A program made the translations under genes and the position numbers. Positions 1-6,772 of a stretch of DNA of 64,000 nucleotides are shown here, piece by piece; the first letter of the stretch is position 1, and every line of letters begins with the position of its first letter. Where the stretch lies: the NCBI GenBank assembly GCA_021851405.1, contig JAJZDW010000016.1, forward strand, positions 1 to 64,000, in the 5' to 3' direction. Below the pieces are notes generated by a model. The model did no database searches and was not told the DNA's origin. It saw nothing but the letters and a program-made list of their open reading frames with translations. This stretch comes from Pseudomonadota bacterium. Its GTDB lineage: Bacteria; Pseudomonadota; Gammaproteobacteria; Steroidobacterales; Steroidobacteraceae.

Positions 1-126
1 CGTGACCGCCGATTCCGGGCACACGCCCAAAATCGGTCACCTTCCAGCGGAATGAGCGGTCACGTTCGGCCGGAACGGCCGGTCACGTTCGTCCGGAATC
101 AGCGGTCACATTGGTCCGGAAAACGC
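1..126. repeat. 23-bp repeat array, IS21-end-like
   Basis: The core GGTCAC begins at 35, 58, 81 and 104, an exact 23-bp period, each copy followed by a C/G-rich stretch ending in CCGGA (CAGCGGA in the first). An inverted copy (GTGACC, then ATTCCGGGC) lies at 1-20. Arrays of about 20-bp repeats at the ends are known transposase-binding sites of IS21-family elements, and the last unit runs into an AACGCA-like end. No transposase gene is visible because the window begins here, so the IS assignment is inferred from pattern. Confidence 0.5.
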
Positions 127-169
127 ATCTGGCGTTGCGCCCGGCATGGAACGGCGCGATGCTCGCCGC

Positions 170-421
170 ATGCCGCCCGAACCGCGCCCCATCGACATAC
201 TGCGCTTCATCGCCTCACGGCCCGCCGGGCAGCCGACCCGGGACACTGACATCCCCGGCCTCGAGGCTGCGGGTGGCCGTGCGTGCATCGAATGGCTGGC
301 TCATTGCGGCCTCATTGAGGCGAGCGTGAGCGAATCGGGCTGCATCGTCCGGGGCATTACCGACGCCGGCGAGGCGATTCTGGCGAAGGCGCGCCCTATC
401 ACGCCGCCGCCGCTGCGGTAG
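170..421 (+). CDS. hypothetical small protein, winged-helix-like
   Basis: An 83-residue product on the strand opposite to the rest of the element. The helix-rich pattern (IDILRFIASR near the N-terminus, an ITDAGEAILAK turn near the C-terminus) resembles small winged-helix proteins of phages, but no family was recognised. The ATG at 170 is preferred to an in-frame start at 146 because the homology-like pattern begins just after it; neither has a clear ribosome-binding site. Its 3' end overlaps the convergent gene at 399-611 by 23 bp, so one of the two may not be expressed. Confidence 0.4.
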   Translation: MPPEPRPIDILRFIASRPAGQPTRDTDIPGLEAAGGRACIEWLAHCGLIEASVSESGCIVRGITDAGEAILAKARPITPPPLR

Positions 422-611
422 CGCGCGGCACCTTCCGCTTCTCCGCTTCGGCCAGCGCCTCGAACCTCGCCCGCGTCGGCGCTCGAGGTGCCACCCGCCA
501 GCGCAGCTCGCCGGCACCGGATGACCACACGGCCAGGGCATCACATGCGAGCCTCTCAGCCCGACAGCGCGCGGCGAACCGGCAGAACTCGCAGGGTTCG
601 GGGGTTTTCAT
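399..611 (-). CDS. small Cys-rich phage protein
   Basis: A 70-residue product. The N-terminus has a cysteine cluster (PCEFCRFAARC, then a further Cys in RLACDAL) that could bind a metal; the rest is basic and helical. Function unknown. Its ATG overlaps the stop of the upstream 39-residue gene in an ATGA junction, which suggests translational coupling at the end of a long minus-strand phage operon. Confidence 0.55.
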   Translation of the reverse strand: MKTPEPCEFCRFAARCRAERLACDALAVWSSGAGELRWRVAPRAPTRARFEALAEAEKRKVPRATAAAAA

Positions 612-727
612 CGCGACGCCCTCGCGCGGCGGCGCTCGGCCTGAAGCAACCGAGGCAGCGCGAGGAGCGCCTTGCGGCGCTCACGCTGGGCGAGCCGGCG
701 CGCCCAGCCGGCATTACGCTTCCTCAC
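608..727 (-). CDS. 39-residue basic micro-protein
   Basis: A GTG-started 39-residue ORF (begins MRKRNAGWARRL, very Arg-rich, predicted helix). It is below usual gene-calling length, but both ends are overlaps of the kind seen in coupled genes: its GTG overlaps the stop of the 85-residue gene (GTGA) and its TGA overlaps the ATG of the Cys-rich gene (ATGA). That double junction is the main evidence. Function unknown. Confidence 0.5.
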   Translation of the reverse strand: MRKRNAGWARRLAQRERRKALLALPRLLQAERRRARASR

Positions 728-981
728 GGCCGGCCACCTGCGCGGCCGACCGGGACGCCCCGATCGTCTACCACATAACACTGCGCCGGCTCGGCCCGCT
801 CGTCGGCGTCGGATTGCATGGCGTTGGCCGCAGTCAACGCGGCGTTGATCGACCCGTAGGTCGAGGCCAAGTCCTCGGACTCAGGTTCGCCGCCTCGACG
901 ATACCGCAGCACGCGGACCCGGTACCGGCGGCCTAGGTCTTTGAGGTCACGAAGGTCAGTGATTGTGTCAGGTCGTGGCAT
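724..981 (-). CDS. hypothetical phage protein, 85 aa
   Basis: An 85-residue soluble protein with alternating beta pattern (YRVRVLRYRRGGE) and an Ala-rich helix. The ATG at 981 has a GAGG ribosome-binding site about 7 bases upstream, so the start is well supported. The stop overlaps the next gene's GTG. No family recognised; position places it among late or accessory phage genes. Confidence 0.6.
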   Translation of the reverse strand: MPRPDTITDLRDLKDLGRRYRVRVLRYRRGGEPESEDLASTYGSINAALTAANAMQSDADERAEPAQCYVVDDRGVPVGRAGGRP

Positions 982-1141
982 TTTGGTACCTCATTGAAGC
1001 GCCGGGACTCTCGCGCCCGGCCAGCGGCCAACCCCACGCCTCGAGGATTCCTACTAACCGGAGAAGGCGTTGGTCGGCTGCCGGTGTTATTGAACGTGCC
1101 ACCGCCGGCTGGGCACGCCCGAGCTTACGGGTTGCACTACT

Positions 1142-1936
1142 TCATGGATCGAGCGTTGCGGCGGCGTCCTTGAGCAGCGCGAGCGCTTGGTCGCGCAGGT
1201 CGAGCGCTGTGCCGCGCAGGTCGGTCTCGCTCGGCGTCTCGGGCGCCAACAGCTTGAGGCGTCGATCCAGCGCTGTGTTGGCTTCGATGTTTGAAAACCC
1301 GTACAGCTCGGCAGCCGGTCCCCAGGCGCGAACCAACTGCTGGAGTGCCGTCACGGGGCGCAGCCCGGCCTCGTACAAATCACGCAGCCTCTCGAGTTCA
1401 GCGAGGCGCGGCTCGGCGTTCGCGCGGAGCACCTCGATAACAGCGGCCCGCACCCGTTCCTCGGCCTGCCCCAGGTCAATCCGGGCTGACTGCGCGGCCT
1501 GCCGCAGGTCGGCGAGCGCATCCTGCGCACCGGCAGCGACAGTGCGCGCATCCAGCGCCAGGTTCGCGGCGGTGGCGGCATGGTCGAGCAGGTCCGGATC
1601 GGGGCGTCCCTCCTCGGGGCAGCCCGCAGCGGCCCAGGCGCGCGCCGCGTCTCGGGCGAGCGACTCGGCTTGGGCGGCCTCGGCATCGAGGCGGCGGGAA
1701 TCCTCGAGCACCTCGAGCGCACGAGCCACCTTGCCGTCGGCCTCGGTGTGCGCAGCCTGCGCGGCGGCACGGTCGGTGTGCGCAGCCCGCAGCCGCTCGC
1801 GCGCGGCGTCCATCAGCGCGGCATGGTGCTGCCGCTCGAGTTCAGGGGGCAACGATGCGGGCGGCGCTCGGAATGCGCCGGGTTCATCCGAGACAGCGAG
1901 GCCGATGACGGCGCGGATCGTTTGACCGATGCTCAT
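1142..1936 (-). CDS. coiled-coil phage protein, 264 aa
   Basis: A 264-residue Ala/Glu/Arg-rich product. From about residue 30 to 190 it is an almost continuous heptad-like helix pattern, expected to form a long coiled coil; the C-terminal 60 residues contain a short aromatic stretch (AWGPAAELYGFSN) and a Leu-rich end. No signal peptide or membrane segment. It could be a scaffold or structural protein of the element, but this is only inferred from its shape and location. It lies 3 bp after the 141-residue gene, in the same operon. Confidence 0.6.
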   Translation of the reverse strand: MSIGQTIRAVIGLAVSDEPGAFRAPPASLPPELERQHHAALMDAARERLRAAHTDRAAAQAAHTEADGKVARALEVLEDSRRLDAEAAQAESLARDAARAWAAAGCPEEGRPDPDLLDHAATAANLALDARTVAAGAQDALADLRQAAQSARIDLGQAEERVRAAVIEVLRANAEPRLAELERLRDLYEAGLRPVTALQQLVRAWGPAAELYGFSNIEANTALDRRLKLLAPETPSETDLRGTALDLRDQALALLKDAAATLDP

Positions 1937-1939
1937 GTC

Positions 1940-2365
1940 TCATCGCTCCTTGGTGTTGAAGGCCGTGAGATAACGCGGCGCCTGCTTGAACGGTCCCCAA
2001 CATTCATCCGGCGCGCCGTAGAACTTGACGATCGGGCGGCCGGTACGGTCCGGTTCTTGCACCTCACGGAGCGGTCCAGTCGGTCGGCGGGCGGCCTCGC
2101 TTGCTTCGCGGTAGATTGTTTCCTCGGCGAGGTGCAGCGCGCCACTGCGACGCATGCCGTCGAGGTCTCGGACTGACATCTTGCCGTAGGTCGGCGAGAA
2201 ACCCTTGAGGCCACTGGCGAGACGGATGCGGTAACTCGCAACGCTTTCCCCGGGCAGGTGCCCCGGTGGAGGCGCTCCGACCGCGGCGCGGTAGGCACCA
2301 TCGGCTTGCGCGCGGTAGGCATTGGCGCGGACTTCGTCGGTAACATCGTCACGGGAGGCGGCCAT
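1940..2365 (-). CDS. phage protein, head-region-like, 141 aa
   Basis: A 141-residue soluble protein. The central segment (ESVASYRIRLASGL, then SPTYGKMSVRDL) and the later REVQEPDRTGRPIVKFYG pattern resemble a family of uncharacterised proteins that I associate with the head-gene neighbourhood of tailed phages; this is recollection, not a search. Its ATG overlaps the stop of the upstream 62-residue gene in a TAATG junction. Confidence 0.55.
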   Translation of the reverse strand: MAASRDDVTDEVRANAYRAQADGAYRAAVGAPPPGHLPGESVASYRIRLASGLKGFSPTYGKMSVRDLDGMRRSGALHLAEETIYREASEAARRPTGPLREVQEPDRTGRPIVKFYGAPDECWGPFKQAPRYLTAFNTKER

Positions 2366-2553
2366 TATTTCGGCCCTCCAACAGTGTGCGAGCCGGGAAA
2401 ACCGCTCGAGCTGCCGATCTCGTTCTCGGCGTTACGGGGAGTCCCGCCGGTTGTCGCGGGCCGCACGCCCTGCGCGCGCTGGAGTTCACGAGGGCTGCGG
2501 TCACGATCGTCGGGCGTCGGCTTCGGCTGGGTCATGTGTTCGTGCTGTGTCAT
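2365..2553 (-). CDS. small polar phage protein, 62 aa
   Basis: A 62-residue, Pro/Arg/Gly-rich and probably disordered product. It starts one base after the stop of the ribbon-helix-helix gene upstream and ends overlapping the next ATG, so it reads as a member of a tightly packed operon. No motif recognised. Confidence 0.45.
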   Translation of the reverse strand: MTQHEHMTQPKPTPDDRDRSPRELQRAQGVRPATTGGTPRNAENEIGSSSGFPGSHTVGGPK

Positions 2554-2554
2554 G

Positions 2555-2836
2555 CTATTTCTCCGGTGCGAAGGTGGTTAGTCCGCCGATTTCGGCGTGT
2601 CGGTCCAAGTGTTCGGCGACGCCCTCCCGTGCGGCGTCGGCGGTGGGGTCGGACTCGGCCGCGGTCTCGGTCGCAAGCCGGGCCAGCTCGGCGAGGCGCT
2701 GCTTGCCTGCGAGTGCGCTGTCGAGCAACACAGCCGCCGCATTGCTTCGGCTCCGGCGCGCACCGGCAGCGGCGCGGTCGAGGCGGCGAACTACGCCGGG
2801 AGGCAGCGAAAGAGTCACGCGAGTTTGTGTTGACAT
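2555..2836 (-). CDS. ribbon-helix-helix (CopG-like) protein
   Basis: A 93-residue product if started at the ATG at 2836 (an upstream start at 2866 adds 10 residues without homology). Residues 1-45 (STQTRVTLSLPPGVVRRLDR, followed by a helix with SRSNAAAVLLDSAL) match the beta-strand/helix/helix layout of Arc/CopG/MetJ-type DNA-binding proteins, which bind operators as dimers. The C-terminal half is acidic and helical. Probably a repressor or a DNA-organising protein of the element. A second, shorter ribbon-helix-helix gene lies just upstream. Confidence 0.7.
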   Translation of the reverse strand: MSTQTRVTLSLPPGVVRRLDRAAAGARRSRSNAAAVLLDSALAGKQRLAELARLATETAAESDPTADAAREGVAEHLDRHAEIGGLTTFAPEK

Positions 2837-2896
2837 GGTGAGTATGATGGGGTGTGAGCGAGTCACAATAAATAAGTTTGTTTCTAACGTATCGAC

Positions 2897-3067
2897 CTAT
2901 CGGTTCGGCTGTTGGGCCGGAACCGCGGGCGGGGCGTGCTTCGTGAGCCACTCATTGAGCGCCGCGCGCGCAATGCTCGCAGGCGTGCTGCCAAGCGCCT
3001 GCGCGGCCTGCTCGAGCTGTTCTGTCAGCGAGGGCGGCAGCGGCAGCTTCGTCGATTTAGTGAGCAT
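2897..3067 (-). CDS. second small ribbon-helix-helix protein
   Basis: A 56-residue ORF, short enough to be missed by many gene callers. It begins MLTKSTKLPLPPSLTEQLEQ and continues with AAQALGSTPASIARAALNEW, the strand/helix/helix pattern of ribbon-helix-helix proteins. The ATG is preceded by CGAGG, inside the end of the 79-residue gene, at good spacing. Together with the neighbour at 2555-2836 it makes a tandem pair of different regulators of the same fold. Target unknown; autoregulation is the usual role in this fold. Confidence 0.65.
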   Translation of the reverse strand: MLTKSTKLPLPPSLTEQLEQAAQALGSTPASIARAALNEWLTKHAPPAVPAQQPNR

Positions 3068-3071
3068 CGGA

Positions 3072-3311
3072 TTACCTCGACTGATAGATCAGCGGCGCAA
3101 TGACAATCTTGCCGTCTACTACTCGGCGCCCGGGTTTCACCGGAAACGGAACCAGTAACTGCTCGCTCGGCGGGACTTCCACGCACGCGCCGTCGATGAA
3201 GTGCCGCCCAGGCGCGAGCATGATCCATGAGCCGGGCGCATCAGGGCCAAGCGCCGCGGGTTTCGTCGGCGCGGTCGTAGCGTTCGGGGGCGATCTTCGG
3301 AACATGCTCAT
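3072..3311 (-). CDS. hypothetical phage protein after terL, 79 aa
   Basis: A 79-residue soluble protein with a Pro-rich N-terminus and a beta-rich C-terminal half (APGRHFIDGACVEVPPSEQ, then a run of short hydrophobic strands). It begins 3 bp after the large terminase stop and ends 4 bp before the next ATG. In phages this place often holds a small head-associated gene, but no family was recognised. Confidence 0.55.
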   Translation of the reverse strand: MSMFRRSPPNATTAPTKPAALGPDAPGSWIMLAPGRHFIDGACVEVPPSEQLLVPFPVKPGRRVVDGKIVIAPLIYQSR

Positions 3312-3314
3312 AGT

Positions 3315-5204
3315 TCAGACCTTCGTGCGCGGATCAGCGAAGACCTCGAGCACTCCGTCCGCGAAGGCGGCGAGCAATGCGCCGACCTGCTGCTGTTCTG
3401 TGCCCGACACTCCGAAGCCGGCGATTGCGTGTATCAGGTGATTGCGCGTCACGCCGCGGTGCGTCGTCGTCTTTTCGTGTGCGTGCCGAGAGATTCGCAC
3501 CCGTCCCGCGTTCACATGACCGCTTGCCGCAAGCACGCGCTGCGATAGCGGCATCCGCACAATGTCCTGCTCGGCGCTAGCCGCACCGATCAGCTCAACC
3601 GGGTGCGCATGCTGCACGTCCTGGTACAGCGTCACGCCGAGGCCTTGCGGTTCAATGGCGACGGGCGAGCCGAAGCCGGGCACCCTGATTTCCCGCCGTA
3701 GTTCACCCAGGCGCTCGGCCACTCCGGGCGCCCAGTCGCGCATCAGTTCGGGCGTGAGCGTGTCGATGTCCCAATCGAGTACCACGAGCGGGGTGCGCCC
3801 CTCGCCGTGTAGCCAGAAGCTAAAGACGACGACGGCAATATCATCGGGCGCGTCTGGATCAATGCCGGCCGCCACGAGCGCGAACAGACCCGAGGCCATC
3901 TCAGGGAATTCAACGGGGCCGAGTCCCGCATCGGCGGCCGGTGCGAGCAGCGCCTCGGGCTTGATATAGCCGCCCGGTGGCGTCCCGAGCATGAGTTCGT
4001 GAATCGCCCAGCACAACGCATCGAGGCGATCGGGGCTCGATGAACCGCGGGAGCCGTCGTAGCTGGTGAGCTGATCCTCAAGCGGCCCAAATACGCCAAC
4101 GTGATGCACGCGGCCCTGCTCATAGAGCGCGCTCACGGGTTCGGCGCGCGTGATCTTTCCGCGGCTGGCGTGAACGCCACGGAACGGAATCGACGGGTCG
4201 ACCGAGCGCAGGGTCTTCTCGACAAGATCGCCGCCCTGATTCGTCTCGGCCACGATCCGATCAGCACCATATCGCCGGTACAACTGGATAGCTTTGCGCG
4301 CCCACTCCTCGGGCGGATACCGGCCGCTCGCATCGTCGAGCACGTACCCTGCCCCGTCTGAGCCGAGGCCCGCAACGATCAAGCCGGTTTCGTCACTGTC
4401 CGGCCCAAAAGTGACTGCGGGGTCGACTGCAACGACGACGCGCTCGAGGCGCTCGGGCGCGCGTGTTACGCGCAGCTCCTCAATGCGCTCGAGGTGCCAG
4501 AGTGCGCCGGGCACGTCCGTCAGCAGTTCGGCGTCGATTTCCTGCCGCCCCAGGCGGGTGCCCGCGTACTTGCTCACAATCTGAGCGAAGAACTGCGGCG
4601 CGAGGTTCTCCCGGTTGGCGTAGCTGCTCGATCGCGTGACGACGACATCCTGCCCCTCGCGCGCGAGCAGGGCCTTAAAGGGCTTGATCGGCCTCGGCGT
4701 CGTCGTCAGGAGCGCTCGCGGGTCTTTGCCCAGGCGCAGGCCCATGAAGGCCATATCCAGCACGTCCTGCGCCGTGCGCATAGCGCAGAGTTCATCAATC
4801 CAAAGCGTGTCGCACTGCGGGCCGCGGAGGCGGTCGGGCTCATCAGCCGAGAACAGCAGCGCCTGAGCGCCGTTCGGCCATGTCACTTTGCGCAGACTCG
4901 GCTGGTAGATCGGTCTCGCATGACTCGGCGCAATCGTCAGGATGCCGGCCGGCCCCTCGAGCAGCACGTCTCGGCAGTCGCCCGCAGTCGGTGCGATCAG
5001 GTGGATGAATCGCGCTGCACCCGATGCGACGCGCTCGAGTATCCACTCTGCGCCGGAGCGAGTCTTGCCGGCACCTCGGCCACCGCAGAATATCCATGTC
5101 GTCCAGTCACCATCTGGCGCGAGCTGCTCGGGCCTCGCGGTGAGGCGCCATGCCCCCGCGAGTGCCTCGGCGAACGCCGCATGAAGTCCGGCCTGTCCGC
5201 TCAC
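3315..5204 (-). CDS. terL: large terminase subunit with C-terminal extension
   Basis: The packaging motor that pumps DNA into a procapsid and cuts it. Walker A is CGGRGAGKT at about residues 40-48 and Walker B ends in DE at 137-138. The nuclease domain has acidic residues in the expected places: D261 (AVDPA), E320 (VAETNQGGD) and D395 (DRLDAL). This family usually ends near residue 420-450; here about 180 more residues follow, with strand patterns IAVVVFSFWL, LVVLDWDID and PVAIEPQGLG that echo the first nuclease fold but without its first Asp. The ATG overlaps the terS stop (ATGA). Assignment is firm; the extension is described as a finding. Confidence 0.9.
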   Translation of the reverse strand: MSGQAGLHAAFAEALAGAWRLTARPEQLAPDGDWTTWIFCGGRGAGKTRSGAEWILERVASGAARFIHLIAPTAGDCRDVLLEGPAGILTIAPSHARPIYQPSLRKVTWPNGAQALLFSADEPDRLRGPQCDTLWIDELCAMRTAQDVLDMAFMGLRLGKDPRALLTTTPRPIKPFKALLAREGQDVVVTRSSSYANRENLAPQFFAQIVSKYAGTRLGRQEIDAELLTDVPGALWHLERIEELRVTRAPERLERVVVAVDPAVTFGPDSDETGLIVAGLGSDGAGYVLDDASGRYPPEEWARKAIQLYRRYGADRIVAETNQGGDLVEKTLRSVDPSIPFRGVHASRGKITRAEPVSALYEQGRVHHVGVFGPLEDQLTSYDGSRGSSSPDRLDALCWAIHELMLGTPPGGYIKPEALLAPAADAGLGPVEFPEMASGLFALVAAGIDPDAPDDIAVVVFSFWLHGEGRTPLVVLDWDIDTLTPELMRDWAPGVAERLGELRREIRVPGFGSPVAIEPQGLGVTLYQDVQHAHPVELIGAASAEQDIVRMPLSQRVLAASGHVNAGRVRISRHAHEKTTTHRGVTRNHLIHAIAGFGVSGTEQQQVGALLAAFADGVLEVFADPRTKV

Positions 5205-5824
5205 TTGCCATGCTCCAATGCCGGCCGAGCCATCGAGGGCGGACCGTCGAGACGCTGGAATTCGGCCATGACGGCGCGCGCGGCCTCGGGGTACTTCGAT
5301 AGCACGCGCAACAGGTCAGACTGGAACCGGGCAAACTCGGGATTTGCGATCAGGTTTATCTGCACGTTGTTCTGCACCAGCGGACTCGAAGCCAGCTCGC
5401 CGGTAAGGCGCCCCGTGGCATTGATCGAGTCAGTCAGGCGCCCGGAGATACGATCCAGCGTCACGGCATCGCCCACCTCGGCAGCGGCCGCGTAGGCCGC
5501 CCACAGCGGCGCACGCACGGCCTTGTGCAGGTCGAGAACGCTCTCGGCCTCCTCGCCGATCTTGGCGCCGAGCGACTGCAGGGCGGCGGGGCCGGCGATC
5601 AAGGCCGCCTTGCGCTCCGCCGAGACGTGGCCATTCCAGTGACGGAAGACGGAATCCTTGCTCAGATTGAACTTGCGCGCGGTGGCGTTCTGGCCAGCGC
5701 CCGAGGCGAGCAGCAGCTCTATCCGCGCCACTTCAGGGTGCGCGCAGACCTTGCAGGGGCCTCGGCGTCCTTTAATTGCGGGCAAGCGGGATACTCCAAC
5801 GGCGCGAAAGGTCGGCGCGCTCAT
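5201..5824 (-). CDS. terS: small terminase-like DNA-binding protein
   Basis: A 207-residue protein that probably recognises packaging DNA and delivers it to the large terminase. Residues about 24-75 hold a Cys pair followed by HPE (CKVCAHPEV) and a helix-turn-helix (NATARKFNLSKDSVFRHWNG); this module is common at the N-terminus of small-terminase-like proteins. The rest is helical. The start at 5824 is preferred to 5902 or 5830 because AGGA lies 8 bases upstream and because the longer form would overlap the preceding gene. Coupling to terL by ATGA supports the role. Confidence 0.7.
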   Translation of the reverse strand: MSAPTFRAVGVSRLPAIKGRRGPCKVCAHPEVARIELLLASGAGQNATARKFNLSKDSVFRHWNGHVSAERKAALIAGPAALQSLGAKIGEEAESVLDLHKAVRAPLWAAYAAAAEVGDAVTLDRISGRLTDSINATGRLTGELASSPLVQNNVQINLIANPEFARFQSDLLRVLSKYPEAARAVMAEFQRLDGPPSMARPALEHGK

Positions 5825-5876
5825 GGCCATAATCCTATCGACCGGATCGGCGGCGATGAATCGGAACGATTCCAAC

Positions 5877-6122
5877 CTAACTGCCACTCCCGGCCTCGGC
5901 ATCGAGTGCCTCGATGTCGGCCGTCAGCCTGATCCAGTTCACGTGCCATGCGACCGTACTCGGCGCCAAGTACACCCCGAGGCCCTTCAGGTGCCACTGG
6001 ATTTCTTTTGCCGTGAGCGGCCGGGCGATCGGGTTTCGGGTGGCGTGCTCGAGCATGAGCTGCCGAATCAATTCACGTGTGCGAGCGCCACGCTCGGCGG
6101 CGAATTTGTTACGCGCGGTCAT
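5877..6122 (-). CDS. small winged-helix phage protein, 81 aa
   Basis: An 81-residue protein, started at the ATG at 6122 (a longer form to 6194 adds an unconvincing segment). Helical segments with a TAKEIQWHLKG turn and an APSTVAWHVNW recognition-like helix suggest a winged helix-turn-helix DNA-binding protein. It precedes the small terminase and overlaps the end of the upstream gene by 14 bp. A regulatory role is inferred from fold pattern only. Confidence 0.5.
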   Translation of the reverse strand: MTARNKFAAERGARTRELIRQLMLEHATRNPIARPLTAKEIQWHLKGLGVYLAPSTVAWHVNWIRLTADIEALDAEAGSGS

Positions 6123-6324
6123 GTGATCTCTCGCAGATTTGAACGCCGAGCAAATCGCGCACGGCGCGCTGAGAAAGCCGCAGCGCCTCGGCAATATCGA
6201 AGGGCGTTAGGCCACGGGAACGCAGCTCGACAGCCGCAGCGCGCAATACGGCGCGGTCCTGCGGGGCATGCCACCTCGAGCGGTCAAGTGCTTCTGCGAG
6301 CTTCGCCGGCATCGAGGCGCTCAT
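6109..6324 (-). CDS. small helix-turn-helix phage protein, 71 aa
   Basis: A 71-residue protein starting at ATG 6324. Its second half contains LTPFDIAEALRLSQRAVRDL, a clear helix-turn-helix pattern as in small phage or sigma-factor-like regulators. It is the first gene of the terminase operon and lies just downstream of the repeat/hairpin region at 6325-6772, so it may control packaging-module expression. The longer reading to 6531 runs through structured non-coding DNA and is rejected. Confidence 0.5.
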   Translation of the reverse strand: MSASMPAKLAEALDRSRWHAPQDRAVLRAAAVELRSRGLTPFDIAEALRLSQRAVRDLLGVQICERSHDRA

Positions 6325-6772
6325 GCGGCACCCGGGAGGCAACTCACGGCAGACGGCATGGAGCGCCCGGAGTGTGAATCGTTTGCAAATTGCCCCGTAA
6401 CACACTGTTTCATTGGATTTTTTCCAATGCTTCCGGATTGGTAATCCGATAGAGGCCACGAACGGTGCGGTGCGGCACCAACCAGGGACGGCAGCCAAGC
6501 GGGAGCACGGTGCGCGTCGCGACTCGCCCAAGGGGCCGGCGCGCGGGCCGAGGGGGCGCGTCTCCCCTTTCCGCCTGCTTTACCCGCTATCCGCGCGTTC
6601 CTACTCGGCGGAATGGGCCGCAGGGCCATGAGCTGCTCCAGGGGGCCAACTCGGCGGGTACCTACTAGGCGGCGGCTATATAGGAAAGGAAACCGCCGCC
6701 TAGTACGGCGGCTTCCCTTTCCACTGAGCGAACCGCGCGATTCGCCGAGTTCGCCGAGTTCGCCGAGTACGC
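6325..6772. other. non-coding region, possible replication origin
   Basis: About 450 bp without a convincing gene between the replication and packaging modules. It holds an inverted repeat with 13-bp perfect arms (6663-6675 and 6693-6705). A second stem uses GGAAAGG (6683-6689) with CCTTTCC (6716-6722) and GCCGCC (6695-6700) with GGCGGC (6707-6712), so the two structures compete for the same arm. TTCGCCGAG is repeated three times in tandem at 6741-6767. Its inverse, ACTCGGCGG, occurs at 6603-6611 and 6649-6657. Repeats plus stem next to a RepA-like gene suggest an origin; a regulatory switch is the alternative. Confidence 0.5.
6741..6767. repeat. three tandem 9-bp repeats (TTCGCCGAG)
   Basis: Three perfect copies of TTCGCCGAG in direct tandem, ending 5 bp before the stop codon of the RepA-like gene. 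Copies of the complementary core ACTCGGCG lie on the other side of the hairpins, in the opposite orientation. Iterons of this kind bind initiators in plasmids and satellites; the binding protein here is not known. Confidence 0.7.
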
